From assembly GCA_002842135.1 (NCBI GenBank), contig PHCD01000003.1, forward strand, positions 1-34,653: 34,653 bases of DNA, written 5' to 3'. Position 1 is the first letter of the stretch. Each line of letters starts with the position of its first letter. The notes below the pieces were generated by a model. That model was not told the DNA's origin, made no database searches, and was given only the letters and a program-made list of their open reading frames with translations. Source of the stretch: Betaproteobacteria bacterium HGW-Betaproteobacteria-8. GTDB taxonomy: Bacteria > Pseudomonadota > Gammaproteobacteria > Burkholderiales > Methylophilaceae. Made by a program: the position numbers and the translations under genes. Positions 25,333 through 34,653 of the stretch are shown here, one piece after another.

Positions 25333-25806
25333 ATGAAAGACCAGATTTCAGCGCTGATTGATGATGAGATTTCGCTGCAGGATGCGGAATATCTGTATAC
25401 AGCGCTAAAAGCCGAAGGTGAAAGCCGTGAGTGTTGGATGACCTACCACCTGATAGGTGATGCCATGCGCGAAAGCCCGATCTTCGGGCCGGATATGCGT
25501 AGCCGCATCATGCTGCAGCTGGAGTCAGAACCAGCCGTCCTTGCCCCGAAAAATACAGTTTCTGCCCCGTTGCGGGCGATGAAGAAATCTTCCGCCGTAT
25601 GGTCGGTGGCAGCCTCTGTCGCTGCCGTGATGTTCGTCGGCATGATCGTATTGCAACAACAGCCGCAACAAGCAGAAGACATTATGCCTATGGAGATTGC
25701 ACAAAGTTTGCCAGATGAATACCTACAGGCCCATCAATCCATTGCGCCAAGTAGTGCAGCCTATTACATACAATCCGCCTCCTTCTCCGAGAGCGCCAAG
25801 CAATGA
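25333..25806 (+). CDS. rseA: anti-sigma-E factor RseA/MucA
   Basis: A 157-residue single-pass membrane protein. The cytoplasmic anti-sigma domain MKDQISALIDDEIS...WMTYHLIGDAMR binds sigma E. A membrane helix at about 88-107 (AVWSVAASVAAVMFVGMIVL) is followed by a periplasmic Gln-rich part that RseB would bind. AGGAG precedes the start, and it overlaps rseB by four bases. In the known pathway, cleavage by DegS/AlgW and then RseP releases the sigma factor. Confidence 0.92.
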   Translation: MKDQISALIDDEISLQDAEYLYTALKAEGESRECWMTYHLIGDAMRESPIFGPDMRSRIMLQLESEPAVLAPKNTVSAPLRAMKKSSAVWSVAASVAAVMFVGMIVLQQQPQQAEDIMPMEIAQSLPDEYLQAHQSIAPSSAAYYIQSASFSESAKQ

Positions 25807-26768
25807 AGCAGTTGTTGCTGGCTTGCCTGATGGCAAGCCATTTTTCTTTGGCCTGGGCTGATGCCGAGGTTCAGGCTGACCCATGGGTGCTGTTGAACAA
25901 GGCCGCCCATGCCGCAAGGGATTTAAGTTACAAAGGTATATTCATGTATCAGTCGGGCACAAACAGTCGCTCGATTGAAATCACGCACATGAACGCAGGC
26001 CAGGGTGAATACTCCCGCATCGTCATGCTGGATGGTCTGCCGCAGGAGGTGTTGAGTCAGGGCAGCGATATCGTCATATTCAGCCCCAGAAATGAAAAAG
26101 TTGTCATAGAAAAACGCCGTGGTAAAAATCTGTTTCCAGCCTTGCTTCCCGTCAACATGGAGCTGGTCAAATCCAGCTACCAGGCCCGGGTTTCCGGCAT
26201 GGAGCGTGTGGCAGGACGTGAGGGTGTGGTTGTGTTGCTTGAGCCGCGCGATGGTTACCGTTATGGCTTCAGGCTTCTGACTGACAAGGAGTTCGGTTTG
26301 TTGCTGAAGGCGACGACCCTGAATCAGCGAAATGAAGTGATCGAGCAGATTGCATTCGGCCAGCTTAATTTGCTCAATGTGGATGATATGGACTGGTTCA
26401 AACCTAAAGTTGATCCAGATAAGCCCTATGTGATTGAAGAAGAGCTACCTTCCAGCGTGTCTGAAAAGACGCATGACTGGAAACTGGATGAGCTACCGCC
26501 TGGCTACAGGCAGATCGACCATATCAAGCGTATGGTGCCGGGCAAAAAGGCGGCAGTGAATCAACTGATATTTTCAGATGGGCTTTCTTCCGTGTCCTTG
26601 TTCATTGAGCCCCTGATCAAGGGCGTCAGGCCAAAAGTAGGGCATACCATGATTGGGCCAACCAACTTTTACGCCAATGTAAATGATGGTTATCAGATTG
26701 TGGTGGTGGGTGAAGTTCCCCAAGCGACTGTCTCCCAGATCGCCAATTCCGTACATTTCAACAAATAG
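25803..26768 (+). CDS. rseB: sigma-E regulatory protein RseB/MucB
   Basis: A 321-residue periplasmic protein with a signal peptide (MKQLLLACLMASHFSLAWA). It has the two RseB domains: a LolA-like N-domain (RDLSYKGIFMYQSGTNSRSIEITH, RIVMLDGLPQEVLSQG) and a smaller C-domain (LDELPPGYRQIDHIKR, HLIFSDGLSSVSLFIE-type block). RseB shields RseA from proteolysis and senses off-pathway lipopolysaccharide or lipoproteins. Coupled to rseA by an ATGA overlap. Confidence 0.94.
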   Translation: MKQLLLACLMASHFSLAWADAEVQADPWVLLNKAAHAARDLSYKGIFMYQSGTNSRSIEITHMNAGQGEYSRIVMLDGLPQEVLSQGSDIVIFSPRNEKVVIEKRRGKNLFPALLPVNMELVKSSYQARVSGMERVAGREGVVVLLEPRDGYRYGFRLLTDKEFGLLLKATTLNQRNEVIEQIAFGQLNLLNVDDMDWFKPKVDPDKPYVIEEELPSSVSEKTHDWKLDELPPGYRQIDHIKRMVPGKKAAVNQLIFSDGLSSVSLFIEPLIKGVRPKVGHTMIGPTNFYANVNDGYQIVVVGEVPQATVSQIANSVHFNK

Positions 26769-26777
26769 AAGTTTTGC

Positions 26778-27263
26778 ATGATTGAAGAACACGCCATTGT
26801 CGTAAGCGTAAGCGGTGACGCTGCCATGCTGGAGATCGTCCGTAAAAAGCCTTGTGGTCTCTGCGGCAAATCGAGAGGTTGCGGTATTTCACTGTGGGGC
26901 AAGCTTTTTAATCATAAAAGCGAATTCAAGGCGACCAACAATATAGGTGCCAAGGTTGGCGATAGCGTTATCGTCGGTGTGGATGAACAGGCCCTGCTTA
27001 AAGGTTCTATGACAATCTATGGCATCCCGATGCTGGCATTGCTGCTGGGAGCCCTGCTTGGCATGGTCTTTCTGCCGCAAGCTGCATCAGCGAGCCAGAA
27101 AGACATCTACGCAGTCATAGGTGCTGCAATCGGGCTTGCCATGAGCCTGCTCTGGCTTAAGGGCCATGCCGCAGGGCACGCCTATGACCCAAGTCATCAG
27201 CCCGTCATTTTGCGGGTGGATAATCAAGTTGTAATGAATTTAAAGTGTGAACGAGGTGAATAA
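26778..27263 (+). CDS. rseC: SoxR-reducing/RseC-type inner membrane protein
   Basis: 161 residues, RseC/MucC family. An N-terminal Cys-rich segment (KPCGLCGKSRGCG) is followed by two membrane helices (about 78-98 and 108-125). RseC proteins modulate sigma-E and, in some bacteria, work with the Rsx/Rnf complex to reduce SoxR. That is notable because a full rsx operon lies earlier in the window. The stop abuts the degP start with no gap. Confidence 0.9.
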   Translation: MIEEHAIVVSVSGDAAMLEIVRKKPCGLCGKSRGCGISLWGKLFNHKSEFKATNNIGAKVGDSVIVGVDEQALLKGSMTIYGIPMLALLLGALLGMVFLPQAASASQKDIYAVIGAAIGLAMSLLWLKGHAAGHAYDPSHQPVILRVDNQVVMNLKCERGE

Positions 27264-28694
27264 ATGATCAAGAAAGTGATTGCGATTTCTGCAGTTTGCT
27301 TTGCTTTGCTGGGGAACTTTGCTGTTGCGGGGAATGCGCAGGCCTATCAACTTCCAGACTTTACCGAATTGGCGGAAAAGCAGGGTCCGGCTGTCGTCAA
27401 TATCAGCATTACACAGGTTGTGCAGGGCAATGGTTCGCCTTTTGCCGGCATGCCGAACGATGAGGCCCTGGCTGAATTGTTCAGGCGTTTTGGTATCCCG
27501 GTTCCACCAACTCCGGGGGAGGGTGCCCCTCCGCAGGAATATAAATCGCAGTCCCTGGGCTCAGGCTTTATCATCAGTAGCGATGGTTATGTTATGACCA
27601 ATGCGCATGTCATCCGCAATGCATCTGAGGTGGTGGTCAAGCTGAATGACAAGCGTGAATTCACGGCTAAAATCATTGGTGCCGATGCGCGTACTGACGT
27701 CGCGTTGCTCAAGATCGAAGCTACCGGCTTGCCCAAGGTAACCATGGGCAACCCAGAGCAATTGAAGGTGGGGGAATGGGTAGTGGCGATTGGCTCACCT
27801 TTTGGCCTTGAAAGCACCCTGACCGCAGGGGTGGTCAGTGCCAAGGGCCGCGCACTGCCACAGGAAAATTTTGTACCGTTCATACAGACAGATGTGGCGA
27901 TTAACCCAGGTAACTCGGGTGGTCCATTATTCAACCTGAAGGGTGAGGTGGTCGGCATCAATTCCCAGATTTATAGCCGTACCGGGGGTTATATGGGCCT
28001 GTCTTTTGCCATTCCGATCGATGTGGCTATGGATATTTCCAACCAGTTGCGTGCGACCGGCAAAGTCACTCGCGGCTGGCTCGGCATCGGCATCCAGGAA
28101 ATCAACAAGGAGCTGGCAGAGTCTTTCGGTATGAAAAATACCAATGGCGCGTTGGTGTCCAATGTGGAAAAGGGCAGTCCGGCTGAGAAGGGTGGCCTTG
28201 AAGCTGGCGATGTGATCTTGAAGTTCGATGGCAAGGCCGTCGAGGCTTCATCTGACTTGCCCAGGATTGTAGGGGCGACCAAGCCGGGTAAGCAGGTGCC
28301 GGTAGAGATTCTGCGCAAGGGCAAGACCAGAAGTCTGACGGTTGCGCTGGGTGAGATGCCGACAGAAAAAGATGAAGTGGTAGCCGCTTCAAAAGCGCCA
28401 GCCAAGGCCGAGGTCAATCGCCTGGGTCTGATTTTGCGTGACTTGACGCCGCAACAGAAGAACAGGATTGGCGGGCGTAATGGCCTGCTAGTGGTTGAAT
28501 CGCAAGCACCAGCTGCACAGGCCGGTATTCGTCGCGGTGATGTAATTCTCGGCGTCAATAATACCGAGGTGCAGAGCCTGGAACAGTTCGACAAGCAGAT
28601 TGCCGGGATTCCGGCAGGCAGAACGGTTGCCTTGCTGGTTTTACGCGATGAAAATACGTTGTATGTTCCGGTCAAGATAGGTGCAGCCAAGTAG
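27264..28694 (+). CDS. degP: Do-type periplasmic serine protease DegP/MucD
   Basis: 476 residues: a signal peptide (about 1-27, ending AGNAQA), then a trypsin-like domain with the catalytic triad H115 (NAHVI), D145 (RTDVALLKI) and S218 (NPGNSGGPLF). Two PDZ domains follow (about 270-365, GWLGIGIQEINKELA; 385-470, GLLVVESQAPAAQAGIRRGD). It degrades or refolds damaged envelope proteins and is the expected effector of the sigma-E operon. It could also be called mucD or degQ. Start ATG follows the rseC stop immediately. Confidence 0.94.
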   Translation: MIKKVIAISAVCFALLGNFAVAGNAQAYQLPDFTELAEKQGPAVVNISITQVVQGNGSPFAGMPNDEALAELFRRFGIPVPPTPGEGAPPQEYKSQSLGSGFIISSDGYVMTNAHVIRNASEVVVKLNDKREFTAKIIGADARTDVALLKIEATGLPKVTMGNPEQLKVGEWVVAIGSPFGLESTLTAGVVSAKGRALPQENFVPFIQTDVAINPGNSGGPLFNLKGEVVGINSQIYSRTGGYMGLSFAIPIDVAMDISNQLRATGKVTRGWLGIGIQEINKELAESFGMKNTNGALVSNVEKGSPAEKGGLEAGDVILKFDGKAVEASSDLPRIVGATKPGKQVPVEILRKGKTRSLTVALGEMPTEKDEVVAASKAPAKAEVNRLGLILRDLTPQQKNRIGGRNGLLVVESQAPAAQAGIRRGDVILGVNNTEVQSLEQFDKQIAGIPAGRTVALLVLRDENTLYVPVKIGAAK

Positions 28695-28755
28695 CATGAA
28701 TGATGCGTTAGTGCTGCGAATACTGTAAAATCAAGGCATTCAAATAGCCAATTCA

Positions 28756-28783
28756 CAAGAGGGGCGCTCCGGCGCCCTTCTTG
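28756..28783 (+). terminator. Rho-independent terminator between degP and lepA
   Basis: Stem CAAGAGGGGCGC (28756-28767), loop TCCG, GCGCCCTTCTTG (28772-28783). This is 12 pairs with one G-T wobble, followed by TTGGTTTT. It lies 36 bases before the lepA start and would separate the stress operon from the lepA unit, or act as an attenuator if lepA transcription starts before it. Confidence 0.75.
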
Positions 28784-28818
28784 TTGGTTTTACACCAGCA
28801 TTCTAAGCGCCAGCATTT

Positions 28819-30612
28819 ATGAAAAATATCCGAAATTTCTCCATTATTGCCCATATCGATCATGGCAAATCGACCTTGGCCGACCGCATCATCCAGACGT
28901 GCGGTGGCTTGTCTGATCGTGAGATGGAGTCGCAGGTCCTGGATTCCATGGATCTTGAGCGCGAACGTGGCATCACCATCAAGGCGCAGACCGCAGCCTT
29001 GCAATACAAGGCGCTCGATGGCCGGGTTTATCAACTCAACCTGATTGATACCCCGGGGCACGTGGACTTTTCCTATGAGGTCAGCCGTTCGCTTTCCGCC
29101 TGTGAGGGCGCTTTGCTGGTGGTGGATGCATCGCAAGGAGTGGAGGCGCAGAGTGTCGCCAATTGCTATACCGCGATTGATCTTGGTGTGGAAGTCACCG
29201 CCGTACTGAACAAGATTGATTTGCCTTCTGCGGACCCGGATCGTGTCATTCAGGAAATTGAAGACGTGATTGGTATCGAGGCCAGGGATGCCGTGCGATG
29301 CTCAGCCAAGACTGGTGAGGGCGTGGTTGATGTCCTGGAAGCTGTAGTGAGCCGGATACCCCCGCCGAAGGGAGAGCCCGGTGCGCCACTCAAGGCGCTG
29401 ATCATCGACTCCTGGTTTGACAACTATGTCGGTGTCATCATGCTGGTGCGCGTGGTGGATGGTGTGCTGCGTCCCAAGGACAAGATTCGCATGATGGCGA
29501 CCAAAGCAGTTCACCTCTGCGAGCAGGTGGGTGTATTTACACCAAAGGCCTTGGTAAAAGAGTCGCTTTCTGCAGGCGAGGTCGGGTTCATCATAGCCGG
29601 CATCAAGGAACTGAGTGCGGCCAAGGTGGGCGACACCGTAACGCTTGAAAACAGGCAGGCGGCAGAACCTTTGCCCGGCTTCAAGGAAGTGCAGCCACAG
29701 GTGTTTGCCGGTCTCTATCCGGTCGAATCCAATCAGTTTGAAGCATTACGCACGGCCCTCGAAAAGCTGCGCCTGAATGATGCTTCCCTGCAATTCGAAC
29801 CGGAAAACTCGACTGCGCTGGGCTTTGGCTTCCGTTGTGGTTTCCTCGGTCTTTTGCACATGGAAATCGTGCAGGAACGGCTGGAGCGCGAATATGACAT
29901 GGATCTTATTACCACCGCACCGACCGTGGTATATGAACTGCTGTTGAAGTCAGGCGAAGTGCAGCAGATCGAGAATCCATCGCGCCTGCCGGAACCATCA
30001 CGTATTGAAGAGATCCGTGAACCCATTATCAAGGTCAATCTGCTGATGCCGCAGGATTACGTTGGCCCGGTCATGACCTTGTGTACGGGTAAGCGTGGCA
30101 TACAGCGCAATATGCAGTATATGGGACGCCAGGTCATGCTGACTTACGAGCTGCCGTTGAACGAAGTGGTGCTCGATTTCTTTGATAAACTGAAGTCCGT
30201 TTCGCGTGGTTACGCCTCCATGGATTATGAATTCCTCGAGTTCCGTGCGGCTGACCTGGTGAAACTGGATATCATGGTGAATGGCGAGCGGGTTGATGCC
30301 TTGTCGCTGATTGTGCATCGTGCGAACAGTGTTTATCGTGGCCGTCAGTTATGTGCCAAGATGCGGGAGCTAATTCCGCGCCAGATGTTTGATGTGGCGG
30401 TGCAGGCGGCGATCGGTGCCAACATCATCTCTCGCGAGACAGTCAAGGCGATGCGCAAGAACGTCCTGGCAAAATGTTACGGCGGCGATATAACGCGCAA
30501 GAAGAAGCTGCTGGAGAAACAGAAAGAAGGCAAGAAGCGCATGAAGCAGGTGGGTAATGTGGAAATTCCGCAAGAAGCCTTCCTGGCGATTTTGCAGGTT
30601 GAAGACAAGTAA
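28819..30612 (+). CDS. lepA: elongation factor 4 (LepA)
   Basis: A 597-residue translational GTPase. Motifs are G1 [10 protein letters not shown]2 RERGIT, G3 DTPGH, G4 NKID and G5 SAKTG. The LepA-specific C-terminal domain follows ([23 protein letters not shown]). It binds ribosomes and affects initiation and back-translocation. Upstream of lepB, as in many proteobacteria. Confidence 0.98.
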   Translation: MKNIRNFSIIAHIDHGKSTLADRIIQTCGGLSDREMESQVLDSMDLERERGITIKAQTAALQYKALDGRVYQLNLIDTPGHVDFSYEVSRSLSACEGALLVVDASQGVEAQSVANCYTAIDLGVEVTAVLNKIDLPSADPDRVIQEIEDVIGIEARDAVRCSAKTGEGVVDVLEAVVSRIPPPKGEPGAPLKALIIDSWFDNYVGVIMLVRVVDGVLRPKDKIRMMATKAVHLCEQVGVFTPKALVKESLSAGEVGFIIAGIKELSAAKVGDTVTLENRQAAEPLPGFKEVQPQVFAGLYPVESNQFEALRTALEKLRLNDASLQFEPENSTALGFGFRCGFLGLLHMEIVQERLEREYDMDLITTAPTVVYELLLKSGEVQQIENPSRLPEPSRIEEIREPIIKVNLLMPQDYVGPVMTLCTGKRGIQRNMQYMGRQVMLTYELPLNEVVLDFFDKLKSVSRGYASMDYEFLEFRAADLVKLDIMVNGERVDALSLIVHRANSVYRGRQLCAKMRELIPRQMFDVAVQAAIGANIISRETVKAMRKNVLAKCYGGDITRKKKLLEKQKEGKKRMKQVGNVEIPQEAFLAILQVEDK

Positions 30613-30647
30613 GTTGAATAGACGATTTAATAATTAAGGCGGACTTA

Positions 30648-31394
30648 ATGATGTTTGCATTGTTCATGTTGGTGATATTGGCAGTTACAGGCCTGGTCTG
30701 GCTGCTGGATAGCCTGTTCTGGCGTAAGAAACGCACGGTCGGCAGCGCCGAGCCGGTCATCGTTGAGTACTCTAAGAGCTTTTTCCCGGTGATTCTGGCG
30801 GTCTTTCTGATACGCTCCTTTGTTGTTGAGCCTTTCAAGATTCCGTCCGGCTCCATGATGCCAACCTTATTGGCAGGGGATTTCATCCTGGTGAACAAGT
30901 TTACTTATGGTTTGCGTGTCCCTATCCTGAATAACACATTTATTGAAGTAAACAAGCCCCAGCGCGGTGACGTTGCGGTTTTCCACTTTCCTCCGGATCC
31001 GTCCATCGATTACATCAAGCGCATCATCGGTGTGCCTGGCGATAAAATTGCCTATCGCAACAAACAGTTGTTTATCAATGGTGAGCCGGTGGAAATGAGT
31101 CTGGTGGGGGATTATCAATATGTGGCTTCCGGCCTCAATCTGGTCACTGCCAAGCATTATCGGGAACAGCTCGGTGAGGTTAATCACGATGTGCTGTTAG
31201 AAGAAAGCGGTCTCACCATAGATGGCGAAACCGAAGTGCCTGCTGGACATTATTTTGCGATGGGCGATAATCGCGATAACAGCAGGGACAGTCGCTCCTG
31301 GGGTTTTGTGCCGGACGATAACCTTGTTGGCAAGGCATTCATGATCTGGTGGAATTTCGATGATTTTGGCCGAATCGGCAGCACTATTCATTAA
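30648..31394 (+). CDS. lepB: signal peptidase I
   Basis: 248 residues with an N-terminal membrane helix (about 2-22), a second hydrophobic helix (about 45-60), and the Ser-Lys dyad: S69 in IPSGSMMPTL and K124 in YIKRIIGVPGD. The box E motif is GDNRDNSRDSR. It removes Sec signal peptides at the periplasmic face, so it would process the HvfA-like, secretin-like, RseB and DegP precursors seen here. Shorter than E. coli LepB (324), normal for betaproteobacteria. GGCGGA precedes the first of two adjacent ATGs. Confidence 0.96.
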   Translation: MMFALFMLVILAVTGLVWLLDSLFWRKKRTVGSAEPVIVEYSKSFFPVILAVFLIRSFVVEPFKIPSGSMMPTLLAGDFILVNKFTYGLRVPILNNTFIEVNKPQRGDVAVFHFPPDPSIDYIKRIIGVPGDKIAYRNKQLFINGEPVEMSLVGDYQYVASGLNLVTAKHYREQLGEVNHDVLLEESGLTIDGETEVPAGHYFAMGDNRDNSRDSRSWGFVPDDNLVGKAFMIWWNFDDFGRIGSTIH

Positions 31395-31403
31395 GGGGGA
31401 GTC

Positions 31404-31760
31404 ATGCAAAAACAACGTGGAATGACGTTTATCGGTTTGGTGTTAATGATTGCAGCGATTGTTTTTGTGGCAATCATCGGCATGAAGATGGTGCCTGCAT
31501 ATCTGGAGTTCATGTCGGTAAAGAAGGCCTTGAACAATATCGCTACCAAGCCTGAGTTCGGGGAAATGACCAACAAGGACATTTATGAGTCCTTCAACAA
31601 GACCGCTGCGATTGATGACATCGACAGCATCAAGGCCAAGGAATTAATCATTTCACAGTCTGATGCTGGCCCTGTGGTCATAGCCGAATATCAGGTAGTG
31701 GTACCGCTGATGGGCAATGTCAGTGCCTTGATCGATTTCTATGCTTCTACGGATGAATAA
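31404..31760 (+). CDS. DUF4845 family protein
   Basis: 118 residues of the DUF4845 family. The N-terminus resembles a type IV pilin-like membrane anchor (RGMTFIGLVLMIAAIVFVAIIG), followed by a short periplasmic domain (VPAYLEFMSVKKALNNIA; VIAEYQVVVPLMGNVSALIDF). Function unknown. It occurs regularly between lepB and rnc in this class. A strong GGGGGAG ribosome site precedes the ATG. Confidence 0.88.
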   Translation: MQKQRGMTFIGLVLMIAAIVFVAIIGMKMVPAYLEFMSVKKALNNIATKPEFGEMTNKDIYESFNKTAAIDDIDSIKAKELIISQSDAGPVVIAEYQVVVPLMGNVSALIDFYASTDE

Positions 31761-31784
31761 CCGGCAAGGGACGAGCAAGACCTG

Positions 31785-32468
31785 ATGCAAGCCCATGGAC
31801 TAGAGCGACTGATAGATTATCAATTCAAGAATCAGTCTTTGTTGCAGCAGGCGCTGACGCACAGAAGTCACGGCAGTCAGAATAACGAACGTCTTGAATT
31901 CCTCGGTGATGGCGTACTCAACTTCATCATCGCACACCAGCTGTATCAGCGTTTCTCCAAACTGAGTGAAGGTGATTTGAGCCGTATGCGGGCTCAACTT
32001 GTGAAGGAGCCTACACTGGGGGAACTCGCTGCCAGCCTCAATCTGGGCGATCATTTGCGGTTGGGTGAAGGTGAGCTTAAAAGCGGCGGATGGCGTCGTC
32101 CATCTGTGCTGGCCGATGCACTTGAAGCGATTGTTGGTGCCGCTTATCTGGATGGTGGCTTTGAGGCTGCCGAGCAGATGGTAGTTCGCCTGTTTACTCC
32201 CTTGCTCGAAAAGCTCGACCCCAAAGCCATAGGCAAGGATCCGAAATCCCTGTTGCAGGAGTATCTGCAGGGGCGCAAGATGGAATTGCCGGAATACAAG
32301 CTCGTGGCTACCGAAGGCGAGGCACATTGTCAGACTTTCCGTGTCGAATGCCATATCGGCAAGCTGAATATCACTACATCCGGTGAAGGCACAAGCCGCC
32401 GCGCTGCCGAGCAGCAGGCAGCGGAACTCGCATACAAAAAGGTAATGCATGTCCAAGAGAAAAATTGA
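31785..32468 (+). CDS. rnc: ribonuclease III
   Basis: A 227-residue RNase III: catalytic domain with the signature NNERLEFLGDGVLN and ADALEAIVGAAYLDGG, then a C-terminal double-stranded RNA-binding domain (PKSLLQEYLQGRKMELPEYKLV, GTSRRAAEQQAAELAYKKV). It cuts double-stranded RNA in rRNA and mRNA maturation. The last 20 bases overlap the start of era, a common tight rnc-era coupling. Confidence 0.97.
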   Translation: MQAHGLERLIDYQFKNQSLLQQALTHRSHGSQNNERLEFLGDGVLNFIIAHQLYQRFSKLSEGDLSRMRAQLVKEPTLGELAASLNLGDHLRLGEGELKSGGWRRPSVLADALEAIVGAAYLDGGFEAAEQMVVRLFTPLLEKLDPKAIGKDPKSLLQEYLQGRKMELPEYKLVATEGEAHCQTFRVECHIGKLNITTSGEGTSRRAAEQQAAELAYKKVMHVQEKN

Positions 32469-33399
32469 GCAAAACATTGGGCAAAACGCCGAGCAGAACG
32501 CAGTGCAAGATAACACTGTAGCGGATTTTCGTTGCGGCACGATCGCCATTGTCGGCCGTCCGAATGTCGGAAAGTCTACGCTGCTTAATCACATTCTCGG
32601 CCTCAAGCTCAGTATCACGTCACGCAAGGCGCAAACGACGCGCCATCGTCTGCTGGGGATACATACGACCGAAGATACCCAGTATCTCTTTGTTGATACA
32701 CCGGGCTTTCAGCAAAAACATATCAACGCGCTGAACAAATCACTTAACAAAACCGTGACTCAGGTGTTGACGGAAGTCGATGTCGTGCTGTTTGTCATCG
32801 AGCCCATGCATCTGGGGGAGGCTGACCGCCTTGTGCTCAAGTTGCTGCCTAAGGACAGGCCGGTGATCCTGGTGGTCAACAAGGCTGACCTGATGGGCGA
32901 CAAGGGCAACCTGCTGCCGTTGATTCAGGATTTCGACCTTGAATTCCCTTTTGCCGCCATTGTGCCGGTCAGCGCCAAGAAGAATCTGTATCTGGATGAA
33001 TTGATGGCTGCCATTCGATCCTATCTGCCGGTGCAGCCGGCGATGTATGGAGAGGACGAACTGACAGACAAGAATGAGCGTTTCCTGGCTGCAGAGATGC
33101 TGCGGGAAAAGGTATTCCGTTTTCTCGGGGATGAAATCCCTTATGCAGTCGCCGTCGAGATCGAGAAATTTGAGCAGGAAGGCAAGTTGCGTCGCATACA
33201 CGCGGCGATCATTGTCGACAAACCCAGCCAGAAGCCCATGCTGATCGGCAAGGGCGGCGAAAAGCTCAAGCAGATATCGACCGAAGCCAGACAGGATATG
33301 GAAAAGCTGTTCGGTGGCAAGGTCTGGCTGGAAGTATGGGTCAAGGTCAAGGGCGGTTGGGCGGATGATGAACGTGCCCTCAAAAGCCTGGGTTATTGA
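32449..33399 (+). CDS. era: GTPase Era
   Basis: A 316-residue GTPase for 30S assembly and 16S rRNA 3' end maturation. Motifs are G1 GRPNVGKST, G3 DTPGF, G4 NKAD and G5 SAKK. The C-terminal KH domain has IGKGGEKLKQISTEAR. ATG 32449 lies inside rnc, so about 24 residues (Gln/Asn-rich, KIEQNIGQNAEQNA) precede the conserved start; a later start cannot be excluded. Confidence 0.97.
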   Translation: MSKRKIEQNIGQNAEQNAVQDNTVADFRCGTIAIVGRPNVGKSTLLNHILGLKLSITSRKAQTTRHRLLGIHTTEDTQYLFVDTPGFQQKHINALNKSLNKTVTQVLTEVDVVLFVIEPMHLGEADRLVLKLLPKDRPVILVVNKADLMGDKGNLLPLIQDFDLEFPFAAIVPVSAKKNLYLDELMAAIRSYLPVQPAMYGEDELTDKNERFLAAEMLREKVFRFLGDEIPYAVAVEIEKFEQEGKLRRIHAAIIVDKPSQKPMLIGKGGEKLKQISTEARQDMEKLFGGKVWLEVWVKVKGGWADDERALKSLGY

Positions 33400-33467
33400 T
33401 CCGTCAGCCCGCTACGATCCTTTATATTTCCTTCACGGTAACCTCATCGCGCTTCTCCTGATTAGTT

Positions 33468-34211
33468 ATGGCCGTTACCAGTATCAATCGCCAGGATAAC
33501 CAGCCGGTCTTCGTGCTGCACACCTATCCGTTCAAGGAAACCAGTCTGGTGGTGGAGCTGTTCTCGCGCGATTTCGGCCGTGTCGCGGCGGTCGCCAAAG
33601 GTGCCAGACGACCCAGATCCGCCATGCGTGGCATGCTGCAATCCTTTCAGCCACTGGTTGCCGCATGGTCGGGCAAGAACGAACTGCGTAACCTGCATAG
33701 CCTGGAATGGGGTGAGGGACTATTGCTGCTACAGGGGCAGGCCTTGATGTGCGGCTTCTATATGAACGAGCTGCTGTTGCGCCTGCTGCCGCGTGAAGAT
33801 GCGCACGAAGCCTTGTTTGATTACTACGCGCAGACCTTGCGCGCGCTTTCCGGAATTCAGGCCAGCAGTCCGGATACGGCGATCACACTGCGCAGGTTCG
33901 AGCTGAAAATGCTGCAGGAGATGGGTTATGCCGTGCCCTTGGAGCATGATGAAGACGGTGCGCCCCTCATGCCTGAGCGATCCTATTTGTATATTCCGGA
34001 GCGTGGCGCCTGCAGTTTGCAGAGCGAGACCCGGCAGCAAAACGGAGTACAATTATCCGGCAAGACCTTACTGGATATGGGCCGCGATGAGTACGGCGAA
34101 GCGCAGACCCAGCAGCAGAGCAAACAGTTGATGCGCATGCTGCTTGGCCATTATCTCGGCGACAAGCCGCTGCATACACGGCAACTACTGATAGATTTAC
34201 AGGAATTATGA
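33468..34211 (+). CDS. recO: DNA repair protein RecO
   Basis: A 247-residue RecO. The N-terminal OB-fold is [37 protein letters not shown] helical C-terminal part includes [25 protein letters not shown] and [14 protein letters not shown]. RecO loads RecA on SSB-coated single-stranded DNA with RecR. No zinc Cys cluster is seen. A 68-base gap after era shows no clear signal; it overlaps pdxJ by four bases (ATGA). Confidence 0.95.
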   Translation: MAVTSINRQDNQPVFVLHTYPFKETSLVVELFSRDFGRVAAVAKGARRPRSAMRGMLQSFQPLVAAWSGKNELRNLHSLEWGEGLLLLQGQALMCGFYMNELLLRLLPREDAHEALFDYYAQTLRALSGIQASSPDTAITLRRFELKMLQEMGYAVPLEHDEDGAPLMPERSYLYIPERGACSLQSETRQQNGVQLSGKTLLDMGRDEYGEAQTQQQSKQLMRMLLGHYLGDKPLHTRQLLIDLQEL

Positions 34212-34653
34212 TCAAACTCGGCGTTAATATCGACCATGTCGCGACTTTGCGGCAGGCGCGCGGCACGCAGTACCCGAGTGTGGTACAGGCCGCCCTGCGT
34301 GCAGAAGAGGCGGGGGCAGACAGCATCACTATCCATCTGCGGGAAGACCGGCGTCATATTCAGGATGCCGATGTTTACGCTTTGCGTCCGTTACTGCAAA
34401 CCAAGATGAATCTGGAAATGGCGGCGACCGACGAGATGGTCGATATCGCACTCAAGGTGCGTCCGCAGGATGTCTGCCTGGTGCCGGAGAAGCGCGAGGA
34501 GCGCACGACGGAAGGTGGGCTGGATGTAGTGAGCAATCAGGAGCGGATTGCAGAAATCTGCGACCGGCTGGGCGATGCCGGTATCCGCGTGTCGCTTTTT
34601 ATTGCGCCGGATATCGAGCAGATCGAAGCTGCCAGTCAGGCAGGCGCGCCGGT
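34208..34653 (+). CDS. pdxJ: pyridoxine 5'-phosphate synthase, N-terminal part
   Basis: About 148 residues before the right window edge. PdxJ blocks are visible: [44 protein letters not shown] and [16 protein letters not shown]. It condenses 1-deoxyxylulose 5-phosphate with 3-amino-2-oxopropyl phosphate in vitamin B6 synthesis. The start ATG overlaps the recO stop; the recO-pdxJ order is standard. Confidence 0.96.
   Translation, partial: MIKLGVNIDHVATLRQARGTQYPSVVQAALRAEEAGADSITIHLREDRRHIQDADVYALRPLLQTKMNLEMAATDEMVDIALKVRPQDVCLVPEKREERTTEGGLDVVSNQERIAEICDRLGDAGIRVSLFIAPDIEQIEAASQAGAP

Noticed and set aside
28703..28731. TAAAAT box as a lepA promoter before the terminator
   Set aside because: No matching -35, and the strong terminator would lie between it and lepA.

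Overview
The window is a gene-dense chromosomal segment of a betaproteobacterium. It fits best with Nitrosomonadales, probably a methylotroph of the Methylophilaceae type; this is an inference from gene order and protein character, not a database result. The evidence is a betaproteobacterial dapA-bamC-MBL unit, a complete rsxABCDGE-nth cluster, and the conserved rpoE-rseA-rseB-rseC-degP / lepA-lepB-DUF4845-rnc-era-recO-pdxJ order. Base composition is moderate in GC, except for a visibly AT-richer stretch at about 18000-19990. Both ends are cut inside genes: suhB on the left, pdxJ on the right.

Layout, left half. suhB (partial) and mutS read rightward and end at a nested hairpin facing the leftward bcp-slyD pair. 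Divergent from bcp is a rightward trio: a RoxA/YcfD-like ribosomal oxygenase, a DUF7931 protein and an orphan secretin-like periplasmic protein. A monocistronic, highly repetitive Ala/Glu/Pro lipoprotein follows. A textbook bidirectional terminator separates it from the leftward dapA-bamC-YycJ-type hydrolase unit. A divergent region with a strong -10 box and a dyad starts the rsxA-B-C-D-G-E-nth-FIST-DUF1841 run, whose genes mostly overlap by 1-4 bases. This run would make the membrane Rnf/Rsx electron-transport complex plus endonuclease III.

Middle (18058-22006), the most interesting part. An ECF-type sigma factor and a small zinc-finger anti-sigma candidate are followed by a TVP38/DedA-like membrane protein. 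Then comes a frameshifted, internally deleted second copy of the sigma factor. Directly after that relic lies a three-gene cluster: a Sec-exported small precursor with three tandem EGKCG/GTGKCG repeats (HvfA/bufferin type), an MNIO (DUF692) iron oxygenase, and a DUF2063 partner. By family knowledge this cluster makes a post-translationally modified, cysteine-derived, metal-binding periplasmic peptide. Control by the upstream sigma/anti-sigma pair is a hypothesis. A perfect 8-bp inverted repeat lies just upstream of the precursor gene.

Right half. mtfA (zinc peptidase) converges on nadB with a 6-base gap. Divergent from nadB is the envelope-stress operon rpoE-rseA-rseB-rseC-degP, with a possible sigma-E-like autoregulatory promoter. 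A strong terminator then separates it from lepA-lepB-DUF4845-rnc-era-recO-pdxJ (translation, signal peptidase, RNA processing, ribosome assembly, recombination and vitamin B6). No rRNA, tRNA, CRISPR array, insertion sequence or prophage gene was recognised.
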